Shown here in pieces: positions 7,224-15,172 of a stretch of DNA of 64,000 nt. The translations under genes and the position numbers were made by a program. This DNA comes from Lachnospiraceae bacterium M18-1 (GTDB lineage Bacteria > Bacillota > Clostridia > Lachnospirales > Lachnospiraceae): assembly GCA_000403295.2 (NCBI GenBank), contig KE159612.1, positions 382,181 through 446,180 of the forward strand. The letters are read 5' to 3'. Position 1 is the first letter of the stretch, and each line of letters opens with the position of its first letter. The notes beneath the pieces were generated by a model. The model was not told where the DNA came from. It ran no database searches and saw only the letters and a list, made by a program, of their open reading frames with translations.

Positions 7224-10067
7224 TTGTATGAAGAGAAATCCATAAAAGAGGTAACCGGACAGTTTCATACGGATCCGGAACAAGGGCTGTCCTGGGCGGA
7301 AGCGGTCACCAGGCTGTCCGCCGACGGGAGAAATGAACTGGAAGGGGAGCGCAGGAAAAGCGTCCCGGAGACATTTCTGGAGCAGTTGAATGATCCATTG
7401 ATCTGTGTGCTGCTTGTGGCGGCATTTGTATCGTTTCTATTGAAAGAATATAGTGACACAGTCATCATTGGAGTGGTCATCGTGCTCAATGCGGCGGTGG
7501 GGGTGGTCCAGGAGGGAAAGGCCCAGAAAGCCCTTGATTCGCTGAAAAAGCTGACAAGCCCGGAAGCGCACGTCCGCCGGGGCGGGGAGATCCGCAGGAT
7601 TGCCGCCGCAGAGCTGGCGCCCGGGGACATTGTACTCTTAGAGGCAGGAATGCAGATTCCCGCCGACCTGCGCCTGATCAAAACCTGGAATCTTAAGATT
7701 GAGGAGTCTGCACTCACCGGGGAATCCCTTCCGGTTGAGAAGGATGCAGAATTCCAGGCGGCCGGGGAGCTGCAGATCGGGGAGCGGAAAAACGAAGCGT
7801 TCATGTCCACCATGGTAACCGGAGGCCGGGGAGAGGGCATCGTGATCGCCAGAGGAATGCAGACGGAGATCGGAAAGATTGCTTCTATCATAAAAACGGT
7901 TCCAAAGGAATTTACGCCGCTCCAGAGAAAGCTGGCGGAACTGGGAAAATTCTTAAGTATCGTGTCCGTTCTGCTCTGCGTCCTGCTGTTCTGCATTGCG
8001 GTGCTGCAGAAACGCGATATCCTGGAAATGCTGATCACAGCGATCTCCTTGGCGGTGGCGGCAGTGCCGGAAGGGCTGCCGGCGGTAGTGACCATCGTGC
8101 TGGCCATGAGCGTGTCCCGGATGGTGAAGGTGAATACGATCGTGAGAAAGCTGCCCTCTGTGGAAACTTTGGGGGCGGTCAATGTGGTCTGTTCGGACAA
8201 GACCGGAACGCTGACCCAGAATAAAATGACTGTGACCCGGTGCTACACCAACGAGCAGAGCATCCCCATTTCCACAAACAATATCCGGGAGCAGGCAGAG
8301 ATTCCGGAGCTTTTTTTGCAGGGATTTGCGCTTTGCAATGACGCGGTGCTTCCGGATTCCGGAAAGGCAGTGGGAGATCCTACCGAGATCGCGCTGCTGG
8401 CAATGTCCTCCAACTGCGGAGTCCGGAAGGCACAGACGGAGGTAAGATTTCCCCGGGTTGCAGAGCGGGCCTTTGATTCCTCACGCAAGATGATGACTAC
8501 GGTACACCGGTTCGCCGGGAAGCATGGCCGCTACATACATGACGAACCGAATGAGGTACAGAAAGGAGGGCAGAATCGAAGCGCTGCCGGGAAAGGCCGT
8601 TCGAATACGATCCAGGAAGGAGGAGAGAACCATAGTTCCCCCAAAAAGGAGGAAACAGAAGGAATCGACAGGAGCAGAAGCGGCGGCATCCTGACAGCCT
8701 TTACAAAAGGGGCCCCGGATGTGGTCCTGAAACGCTGTACAAAAATTTACCTGGGCGGCAAGATCCAGCCCCTCGGCGATGTCAGGCGCCGAAAGATCCA
8801 GGCTGCCCTGGAGGAAATGTCTTCCCAGGCGCTGCGTGTCCTGGCGCTGGCTATGAAAGAGGGGAAAGGGGACCCGGAAGCACTGCTCAAAGAGCGGGAT
8901 CTGGTATTTCTGGGCCTGGCGGGCATGAAAGACCCTATCCGCCCGGAGGCAAAGGATGCGGTCGCGAAATTCAGCAATGCTTCGGTGCGTACCATCATGA
9001 TTACCGGCGACCATGCGGATACTGCATTTGCTATTGCAAAGGAGCTGGGGATCGCCAGGAAGCCGGACCAGTGCCTGACCGGCGCAGAACTGGACAATCT
9101 GTCGGACCATAACCTGCGGGTGCGTTTGAAAGAGACCAGTGTGTTTGCCAGGGTTTCTCCGGAGCACAAGGTACGGATCGTAAAATTGCTGAAGGAATGC
9201 GGGAATATCGTGGCCATGACCGGGGACGGGGTCAACGACGCGCCGTCGCTGCGCACCGCGGACATCGGCATTTCCATGGGATTGTCAGGAACAGACGTGG
9301 CAAAAAATGCGTCGGATATGATTTTGACAGACGATAATTTTGCTACCATCGAAAAAGCGATCGAAGAAGGGAGGAGTATTTTTCAAAATATCAAAAAAAC
9401 CGTGCTGTTCCTGCTTTCCTCTAATTTCGGGGAGATCATCACCATGTTTACGGCGGTGCTGCTGGGGCTCGCCGCCCCGCTGAAAGCAAGCCATATCCTC
9501 TGGATCAATCTGATCACGGATTCCCTGCCGGCCCTTGCCCTGGGAGTGGATGAAAATGACAAGGAGGCGCTGATGCGGGAGCCGCCCCGGAGCGCAAAGG
9601 AGGGGATGTTCGCAAACGGAGGACTGGCCTGTACCGTCTTTTACGGGCTGCTGATCAGTGCTATCAGCCTGACCGCATTTCTGAAAATACCCTGGGATGT
9701 GCTGACGGAAAGCGGAAAGGCATTTACACTGGAAAACATTGCGGCAGTGCTGCAGAACGAGGCGGTACTGACGCGGGCTCAAACCTACGCGTTTACCGTG
9801 CTGGGTATGTCGCAGCTCTTCCATGCCCTGGGAATGCGGGACGTGCGGACCTCCGTTTTTTCCGGAAAACGGACCTTCAATCCGGTGATGGCCGCGGCAT
9901 TTGTCCTGGGAGTCCTGCTGCAGATGGCAGTCACGGAGATCCCTTATCTGGTAGGGATGTTTGGGACGGCGGCTCTTGGCTTTCAGGAATGGGCAGTGCT
10001 GCTGATACTGGCGGCGTTTCCGGTGCTGGCTCATGAGATCTTTGTGCTGACGGGGAACGGGGAGTAA
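7224..10067 (+). CDS. P-type cation-transporting ATPase (Ca2+/Mn2+ type, PMR1/SERCA-like)
   Basis: A 947-residue P2-type ATPase. It has the N-terminal cation ATPase domain, TGES at ALTGESLPVEKD, the ion-binding helix AAVPEGLPAVVTIVLAMSVSR, the phosphorylated Asp325 in CSDKTGTLTQNKM, the nucleotide-domain KGAPD, the hinge MTGDGVNDAPSLRTADIGISMG and a C-terminal six-helix half. A TTG start is chosen because GGGGG lies 8 bases upstream and no ATG is suitably placed. The nucleotide domain carries a hydrophilic insertion of about 60 residues (roughly residues 432-495), rich in Lys, Glu, Gly and Ser, between the usual strands; most bacterial homologues are nearer 880 residues. The cation is inferred from the family. 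Confidence 0.92.
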   Translation: MYEEKSIKEVTGQFHTDPEQGLSWAEAVTRLSADGRNELEGERRKSVPETFLEQLNDPLICVLLVAAFVSFLLKEYSDTVIIGVVIVLNAAVGVVQEGKAQKALDSLKKLTSPEAHVRRGGEIRRIAAAELAPGDIVLLEAGMQIPADLRLIKTWNLKIEESALTGESLPVEKDAEFQAAGELQIGERKNEAFMSTMVTGGRGEGIVIARGMQTEIGKIASIIKTVPKEFTPLQRKLAELGKFLSIVSVLLCVLLFCIAVLQKRDILEMLITAISLAVAAVPEGLPAVVTIVLAMSVSRMVKVNTIVRKLPSVETLGAVNVVCSDKTGTLTQNKMTVTRCYTNEQSIPISTNNIREQAEIPELFLQGFALCNDAVLPDSGKAVGDPTEIALLAMSSNCGVRKAQTEVRFPRVAERAFDSSRKMMTTVHRFAGKHGRYIHDEPNEVQKGGQNRSAAGKGRSNTIQEGGENHSSPKKEETEGIDRSRSGGILTAFTKGAPDVVLKRCTKIYLGGKIQPLGDVRRRKIQAALEEMSSQALRVLALAMKEGKGDPEALLKERDLVFLGLAGMKDPIRPEAKDAVAKFSNASVRTIMITGDHADTAFAIAKELGIARKPDQCLTGAELDNLSDHNLRVRLKETSVFARVSPEHKVRIVKLLKECGNIVAMTGDGVNDAPSLRTADIGISMGLSGTDVAKNASDMILTDDNFATIEKAIEEGRSIFQNIKKTVLFLLSSNFGEIITMFTAVLLGLAAPLKASHILWINLITDSLPALALGVDENDKEALMREPPRSAKEGMFANGGLACTVFYGLLISAISLTAFLKIPWDVLTESGKAFTLENIAAVLQNEAVLTRAQTYAFTVLGMSQLFHALGMRDVRTSVFSGKRTFNPVMAAAFVLGVLLQMAVTEIPYLVGMFGTAALGFQEWAVLLILAAFPVLAHEIFVLTGNGE

Positions 10068-10110
10068 CGGGAAATTCGCGGCTTGCTTCGCTGTGTCCTA
10101 TATGATAAAA

Positions 10111-10199
10111 TGAGTCAAAGACCCCGCAGCAGGCATGGCTGCTTGGCTCGCTTCTCTGCGGGAATAAAACATTGCCGCAGAGAAGCGAGCCAAGCAGCC
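10111..10199. repeat. Family A palindromic repeat with a perfect 25 bp inverted repeat
   Basis: Begins TGAGTCAAAGACCCCGCAGC and continues into a long hairpin: GGCTGCTTGGCTCGCTTCTC... at 10137 pairs perfectly over 25 bases with its complement ending at 10199, around a 13-base loop. Read on the minus strand it contains TTCCCGCAGAGAAGCGAGCC and AAGCAGCCATGC, closely matching the copies at 13612 and 16066, and GCTGCGGGGTCTTTGACT, shared with 16225-16247 and 58309-58340. It may also act as a terminator for the ATPase gene, but there is no T-tract. Confidence 0.7.
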
Positions 10200-10294
10200 C
10201 GAACGCTCATTTTCGGGTTCACGGGAGGAAAGAGTGCAGGCTTTTCCGTGTAGAAAGAAGCTTTGGCGATGATTATTATAGAGGAGGCAGCACT

Positions 10295-11677
10295 ATGATC
10301 ACAGGAGCATTTATGGTGCCACATCCCCCGCTGATCGTACCGGAGATCGGCAGAGGTGAGGAGCAGAAGATTCAGGATACCATTGACGCATACCACGAAG
10401 CGGGCCGCAGGATCGGCGGGTTAAAGCCGGAAACCATCGTCCTTATCTCCCCACATCAGGTCATGTACGCAGACTATTTCCACATTTCTCCGGGAAAGGA
10501 GGCGGAGGGGGATTTCAGCCAGTTGGGCGCAGGGCAGGTGCGGTTCCAGGTCCGTTATGACATGGAATTTGTAGAAAATCTGTGCAAGCTGTCTGATGCA
10601 GGCGACATTCCCGCAGGAACTGCCGGGGAGCGTGACCGGCGGCTGGACCACGGAACCATGGTGCCCCTGTATTTTGTGAACCAATATTGGAAAGACTATC
10701 AACTGGTAAGGGTGGGCCTCTCAGGACTTCCGCTGACCACGCACTATGAATTGGGCAGGCGGATCCGGGAGACGGCGGAGGCGCTGGAGAGGCGTATCGT
10801 GATCATTGCCAGCGGCGACCTGTCCCACAGGCTGAAAGCAGACGGCCCTTACGGTTACAAGAAAGAGGGACCTGAGTACGACAGCCGCATCATGCAGGTC
10901 ATGGAGAGCGGCGATTTTGGGGAACTGCTGGAATTTTCCGAGGACTTCTGTGAAAAGGCAGGAGAGTGCGGGCATCGTTCTTTTACCATCATGGCCGGGG
11001 CGCTGGACCGGATGGAAGTGAAAGCCCGGCGTCTTTCCTATGAAGGACCGTTTGGCGTGGGCTACGGCATCTGTACTTATGAGACCGGAGGCAGGGACCT
11101 GAAACGTAATTTTAAAGACCAATATCAAGAACAGGAGCGGAAACGGATCATGAAGCAGAGACAGCAGGAGGACGAGTATGTGCAGCTGGCCCGGAAAACG
11201 GTGGAAGAATATGTTCGCACGGGAAAGAAGATCCGTATTCCGGAAGGCCTTCCCGGGGACATGCAGGACCGCAGGGCGGGCGTATTTGTATCCATTAAAA
11301 AGGAAGGCAGGCTGCGGGGGTGCATCGGTACGATCCGGGCAGTCTGCCCGTCCATTGCGGAGGAAATCATAGAAAACGGAGTCAGCGCGGCTTCCCGTGA
11401 TCCGCGTTTTGCTCCCATAGAGCCGGAGGAACTGGACAAGCTGACGATCACCGTGGACGTGCTAGGGGATACGGAGAAGATAGATTCCCCGGACAAGCTG
11501 GATGTAAAGCGGTATGGCGTGGTAGTGAAAAAGGGTTACAGAAAAGGACTGCTGCTCCCGAATCTGGAAGGCGTGGATACGGTGGAGGAGCAGATCGCCA
11601 TTGCGAAGCAGAAGGCTGGGATCGGAGAGCAGGAAAAGGCGGAGCTGGAACGGTTTGAGGTGGTGCGGCACTATTAA
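10295..11677 (+). CDS. AmmeMemoRadiSam system protein B-A fusion (MEMO-like + AMMECR1-like)
   Basis: A 460-residue protein whose first 275 residues are the MEMO1/class III extradiol-dioxygenase-like domain (start MITGAFMVPHPPLIVPEIG, later ISPHQVMYADYF, DLSHRLKADGPYG) and whose residues 285-460 are an AMMECR1 domain (AGVFVSIKKEGRLRGCIGTI, GVSAASRDPRFAPIEPEEL, GVDTVEEQIAIAKQKAGI). The LRGCIGT core of AMMECR1 is intact. An open frame runs further upstream, but the ATG at 10295 has GAGGAGG 7 bases before it and begins exactly at the domain start. The radical SAM partner follows after 24 bases. The biochemical function of the trio is not established. Confidence 0.93.
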   Translation: MITGAFMVPHPPLIVPEIGRGEEQKIQDTIDAYHEAGRRIGGLKPETIVLISPHQVMYADYFHISPGKEAEGDFSQLGAGQVRFQVRYDMEFVENLCKLSDAGDIPAGTAGERDRRLDHGTMVPLYFVNQYWKDYQLVRVGLSGLPLTTHYELGRRIRETAEALERRIVIIASGDLSHRLKADGPYGYKKEGPEYDSRIMQVMESGDFGELLEFSEDFCEKAGECGHRSFTIMAGALDRMEVKARRLSYEGPFGVGYGICTYETGGRDLKRNFKDQYQEQERKRIMKQRQQEDEYVQLARKTVEEYVRTGKKIRIPEGLPGDMQDRRAGVFVSIKKEGRLRGCIGTIRAVCPSIAEEIIENGVSAASRDPRFAPIEPEELDKLTITVDVLGDTEKIDSPDKLDVKRYGVVVKKGYRKGLLLPNLEGVDTVEEQIAIAKQKAGIGEQEKAELERFEVVRHY

Positions 11678-11701
11678 AATGATAGTTTCAGGGAGGACAT
11701 T

Positions 11702-12529
11702 ATGAAAGAGACATGCCGGGTATGTATCCATCACTGCAGCCTGGAACCAGGACAGACAGGATTGTGCAGGGCGAGAAAAAATGAAAACGGACAGATCGTC
11801 TGCAGCAATTACGGACAGGTGACCTCTCTGGCGCTGGATCCCATTGAGAAGAAGCCGCTGCACAGGTACCGTCCGGGGAGCCTGATCCTGTCCGTGGGCA
11901 GCTATGGCTGCAATCTGCGGTGTTCCTTCTGCCAGAACCATGAGATTTCCATGGCAGGGGCGGAAGACGCCGGAGCAGTATACATTTCCCCGGAAGCTCT
12001 GGCGGGAAAGGCACAGGAATATAAAGCCGCCGGCAATATCGGGGCAGCGTTTACCTACAATGAGCCGCTGGTAGGCTGGGAATATGTGCGCGACTCCGCC
12101 CGGCTTATAAAGGAACTGGGCATGGACAATGTGATGGTCACCAACGGCACGGCGTCGCTGGAGGTGCTGGATGAACTCCTTCCTTATATCGACGCCATGA
12201 ACATTGACCTGAAAGCATTCCGGGAGGAGACCTACCGGAAGCTGGGAGGGGATCTGGAGACTGTGAAGGCATTTATTGCACGGGCGGCAGCAGGATGCCA
12301 CGTGGAACTGACTACGCTGGTCGTGCCGGAGCTGAACGACGGGGAGGAGGAGATGAAGGAAGAGGCGCGGTGGATCGCATCTCTGGGAAAGGGTATCCCG
12401 CTTCATGTGACCCGGTTCTTCCCGCGGTATCATATGACGGACCGGGACGCGACGGAGGTGAGGCGGGTGTACCGCCTGGCGGACGCGGCGAAGATGCATC
12501 TGGAGCATGTGTTTGTGGGAAATTGCTGA
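11702..12529 (+). CDS. amrS: AmmeMemoRadiSam system radical SAM enzyme
   Basis: A 275-residue radical SAM protein, third member of the AmmeMemoRadiSam set. The iron-sulfur motif is CNLRCSFCQNHEIS (C-x3-C-x2-C), preceded by the N-terminal CRVCIHHCSLEPGQTGLCRAR cysteine-rich segment that resembles a pyruvate-formate-lyase-activating-enzyme subfamily. SAM-contact residues GNIGAAFTYNEP and TNGTASLEVL follow. AGGGAGG lies 6 bases before the ATG. It is tightly linked to the B-A fusion gene, so the proteins probably act on the same unknown substrate (inference). The gene symbol is used for this family in some annotations only. Confidence 0.92.
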   Translation: MKETCRVCIHHCSLEPGQTGLCRARKNENGQIVCSNYGQVTSLALDPIEKKPLHRYRPGSLILSVGSYGCNLRCSFCQNHEISMAGAEDAGAVYISPEALAGKAQEYKAAGNIGAAFTYNEPLVGWEYVRDSARLIKELGMDNVMVTNGTASLEVLDELLPYIDAMNIDLKAFREETYRKLGGDLETVKAFIARAAAGCHVELTTLVVPELNDGEEEMKEEARWIASLGKGIPLHVTRFFPRYHMTDRDATEVRRVYRLADAAKMHLEHVFVGNC

Positions 12530-12612
12530 CAAACAAAAAGGATTCATGCGGTTTATGCCGTTTACCTATTCTATCGGAATCGCTTTCAAAGAAAACAAAG
12601 GAGAAATCAGAT

Positions 12613-13485
12613 ATGATAAAAGTGATAGCAAGCGACATGGACGGTACGCTGCTTGGGGAGGACCACAGGCTCGCACCCAGGACGGTACAGGCTATCCGCC
12701 GTGCATGCGATGCGGGGATCCGCTTCATGATAGCAACAGGCCGCGACCTGAACGGGGTGAAGCAGGAGCTGGACGGCACGGGGCTGGTCTGTGATTATAT
12801 CGTGGGGAGCGGCGCGGAAGTCCGTGACCCGCAGCAGAACATCATAAGCAGGGTGCAGATGGATATGGAGATGTGCGAAGAGATCTACAATGTACTGAGA
12901 AAATATCCGGTATCCACTATTTTTATGACCGGAGAATGCGACTACAGCATCGGCACTCCGGAAACACTGGAAGAGGATATGCGGCAGAACCTCAGTGTAT
13001 TCTATTCCAACCTGACCATGGAAGAGATCCTGGAGACGGAAATGTACCGGCATATGAAGGAAAACACCCGCATCATTCCCGATTTTCAGACGTTAAAGGA
13101 CGGCAAGATCAACGTATATAAGATTTTCACGTTCTGCTGTGATACGGAGGTGCTTGGGGAGCTTGGCAGGCAGCTGAGAAAGGACGAAAGGCTTGCTGTA
13201 GCGTCCTCCCTTGTCAACAATCTGGAGATCACCGATGCCCGCGCCCAGAAAGGCCCGGTACTGAAAGGCTACATCGAATCCCTGGGATATACCATGGATG
13301 AGGTTATGGCATTCGGCGACAGCATGAACGACTACTCTATGCTGTCCATGGATTTCGGCGCGACCGTGGCTATGGGCAATTCCGAGCCGGAGATCATCAA
13401 GGCGGCCAAGTATCTGACAAAGACCAATGAAGAGTACGGGGTGGCATATACGATTGAAGAAATGCTGAAACGGAGGGATAACTAA
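12613..13485 (+). CDS. Cof-type HAD-superfamily phosphatase
   Basis: A 290-residue HAD phosphatase of the Cof/type IIB group. Motif I is IASDMDGTLLGED (nucleophile Asp, acid Asp two residues later), motif II IATGRD, motif III lysine in ARAQKGPVLKG, and motif IV AFGDSMNDYSML. A cap domain lies between motifs II and III (about residues 85-195). Such enzymes dephosphorylate sugar phosphates, FMN or other small molecules in the cytoplasm. AAAGGAG precedes the ATG. The start chosen is 83 bases after the radical SAM gene; co-transcription is likely. Confidence 0.93.
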   Translation: MIKVIASDMDGTLLGEDHRLAPRTVQAIRRACDAGIRFMIATGRDLNGVKQELDGTGLVCDYIVGSGAEVRDPQQNIISRVQMDMEMCEEIYNVLRKYPVSTIFMTGECDYSIGTPETLEEDMRQNLSVFYSNLTMEEILETEMYRHMKENTRIIPDFQTLKDGKINVYKIFTFCCDTEVLGELGRQLRKDERLAVASSLVNNLEITDARAQKGPVLKGYIESLGYTMDEVMAFGDSMNDYSMLSMDFGATVAMGNSEPEIIKAAKYLTKTNEEYGVAYTIEEMLKRRDN

Positions 13486-13513
13486 ATCCCTTCTTTATAC
13501 CGCAGAGTACAAG

Positions 13514-13550
13514 AACTGCCTGCCGTCAATATAAGATGGCAGGCAGTTTT
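13514..13550 (+). terminator. Rho-independent terminator after the HAD gene
   Basis: AACTGCCTGCC and GGCAGGCAGTT form an 11 bp perfect stem around a 13-base loop, followed by TTTGC; 28 bases after the stop codon. The T-tract is short but the stem is strong. Confidence 0.75.
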
Positions 13551-13611
13551 GCTGTGTATTCAGGGAAAATAGGGCAGAAACGTAAGGATTTGTGTCATGT
13601 ATGTAATGTCA

Positions 13612-13770
13612 CTTTGTTCCCGCGAAACAACGAGCCAAGCAGCCATGCGTTCATGGATATTTGGTAACTGCCGCGGGGGGCGGGGCAAATACCCCGCAGC
13701 CATATAGCGGGATGTTTGACTGGACGGACGCCGTGCAGCGGGGTACACGGCGCCGTGTGAACAGTAACTG
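13612..13770. repeat. Composite dispersed repeat (family A followed by a family B module)
   Basis: The left part (TTGTTCCCGCGAAACAACGA, then GCCAAGCAGCCATGC and GGATATTTGGTAACTGCCGC) matches the family A copy inside the ADP-ribosylglycohydrolase gene at 16066-16252. The right part (GGACGCCGTGCAGCGGGGTA, GGCGCCGTGTGAACAGTAAC) matches the closing module of family B at 53980-54030. Read on the minus strand, the left part encodes ISMNAWLLGSLFRGN, homologous to MSMQARPLGSLLRGN in the glycohydrolase linker. No gene is present in this roughly 300-base gap. Confidence 0.72.
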
Positions 13771-13783
13771 CAGGCGGCAATTT

Positions 13784-14773
13784 TTAAATGATCAGTTCAC
13801 AAATCTCTTCCACTGTCTTCCCCGGATTCTGGGTAATGATATTATAGATGGGAAGCACCTCATCAGACTCTGCCTCCATCTCTTCCGCAATGACAGAGAG
13901 CGGTTTGTTCTTTGCACACTTTTTACAGATTAAAGAAATACGTTCCTCTAGCCTTGCTGTTTCCGCCTCCTTTTTTGCCTCCTTTTTTGCTTCTTTTTTT
14001 GCATTCTTTACGGCTTTTTGGACGGCTTCTTGGACGGCTTTTTCAACAGCTTTATCTGTTTCTTCTTTTAGCTTTCGGTCAAATTTTTCCTGTACGATTT
14101 CCATAAAAATATCACTCATACCATTTACCTCCTCAAATACCCTCTGATTTGCATGCATGATCACTTCTAAAGCTGACCTATACAAATCATTCTCCGGATT
14201 CTTTTGATAATCCTCCATCAGCTTTCTGGCATTCTCCGGCTCTTTCAGATTATTTGTCAGACTTTTCAGCCAGAGATTTTCTTTTTCAGACAGCTCCTTT
14301 GTAATCAAGATCTGTATGGAAAATACATCGCCCTTCACATTGTAGATTCCATCCTCTACCTTTACGACTTCATACTTCTTAACCGTCCTCAGATGCCGGA
14401 TCAGCTTCCGGGGATACCTTTCTGATACAAACGTAATCGTCAGTTCTTTTGCAGAAATACTGTTCGCATGTACCACATCCGCTTTATAAAAGCAGGCGTA
14501 TCCGTATACTTTATAAAAGTCGTCGATTCCGATAGAACGTCCCGGACTCTTATACTCGATCACATTATGCTTCTTGAATATCCTCCCGATATTTTTTCGG
14601 ATCTGCCCGGACTTTTCCTTTTTGATGATCAGTACATCAATCTGGAGTGGCTTTTTACTCAGCTGATGTTCATTTTCAAATGTCAGCTTGTCCGCCTCGT
14701 CTTTCAATTCAATCTGAATATTTGCAAAAAATGCAGGATGCCAGTAGATCACACTTTTTTTCTTCGGCTCCAT
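13784..14773 (-). CDS. Rpn/PD-(D/E)XK nuclease-like family protein
   Basis: A 329-residue protein. Residues 45-80 contain QIDVLIIKK and VIEYKSPGRS, which fit the D...ExK active-site pattern of PD-(D/E)XK nucleases, the fold of the Rpn recombination-promoting nucleases and related multi-copy Lachnospiraceae proteins. Residues 235-275 form a lysine- and glutamate-rich coiled-coil with KEAKKEAKKEAE repeats, and a short helical tail follows (SVIAEEMEAESDEVLPIYNI). It is monocistronic, flanked by dispersed repeats, and of unknown role. Assignment rests on the motif and overall layout; there is no transposase catalytic triad. Confidence 0.65.
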   Translation of the reverse strand: MEPKKKSVIYWHPAFFANIQIELKDEADKLTFENEHQLSKKPLQIDVLIIKKEKSGQIRKNIGRIFKKHNVIEYKSPGRSIGIDDFYKVYGYACFYKADVVHANSISAKELTITFVSERYPRKLIRHLRTVKKYEVVKVEDGIYNVKGDVFSIQILITKELSEKENLWLKSLTNNLKEPENARKLMEDYQKNPENDLYRSALEVIMHANQRVFEEVNGMSDIFMEIVQEKFDRKLKEETDKAVEKAVQEAVQKAVKNAKKEAKKEAKKEAETARLEERISLICKKCAKNKPLSVIAEEMEAESDEVLPIYNIITQNPGKTVEEICELII

Positions 14774-14945
14774 AGAAAACCTCCTTCTTCTGTTGTGTTC
14801 AGGAGATTTTCACGCCTTCTTGTCAGAAAATCTCCTGCTTATGTGGATAAAAGCACGAATTTTCTGAAAGGACAGGGAATAGAATCCCTCGTATTGATAT
14901 GTCACAGATATACCGGAATCCGATGTTCCGATATCATTGAACATT

Positions 14946-15108
14946 TAGTACATCGAATAATAAGTAACCCGCCATATAACTTGCCTGATTTTCCATCTGC
15001 ATCGTTGTCGTCAATCGGCGTAGCGCCCACTACGCCTCATTCCTCCGCCTTGCATATGAAAAAATCATTCTGCGTTATATGGCTAGAAACTTATTATTCG
15101 GTGTACTA
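14946..15108. repeat. MITE-like element (family D, copy 2)
   Basis: A 163 bp element with terminal inverted repeats of about 35 bases: TAGTACATCGAATAATAAGT ...GCCATATAAC at the left and its near-complement GTTATATGGC...ACTTATTATTCGGTGTACTA at the right. The core, read on the minus strand, has TTTTTTCATATGCAAGGCGG, GAATGAGGCGTAG and GATGGAAAATCAGGCAAG, matching the element at 1741-1953. It lies in the 399-base gap between the nuclease-like gene and the glycohydrolase gene; the remainder of the gap shows no gene. Confidence 0.8.
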
Positions 15109-15172
15109 GAAAATATGCTTTTTCTTATTCTAGCACACTGATACAGGTAAACACAAGGAAAAATTCATCATA

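Noticed and set aside
10172..10294. Upstream extension of the MEMO-AMMECR1 fusion protein
   Set aside because: The stretch runs through the family A hairpin, has no ribosome binding site, and the protein family begins at MITGAFM.
13784..14773. Transposase identity for the nuclease-like protein
   Set aside because: No DDE or HUH motif; residues fit a PD-(D/E)XK nuclease instead, and no insertion-sequence ends flank it.
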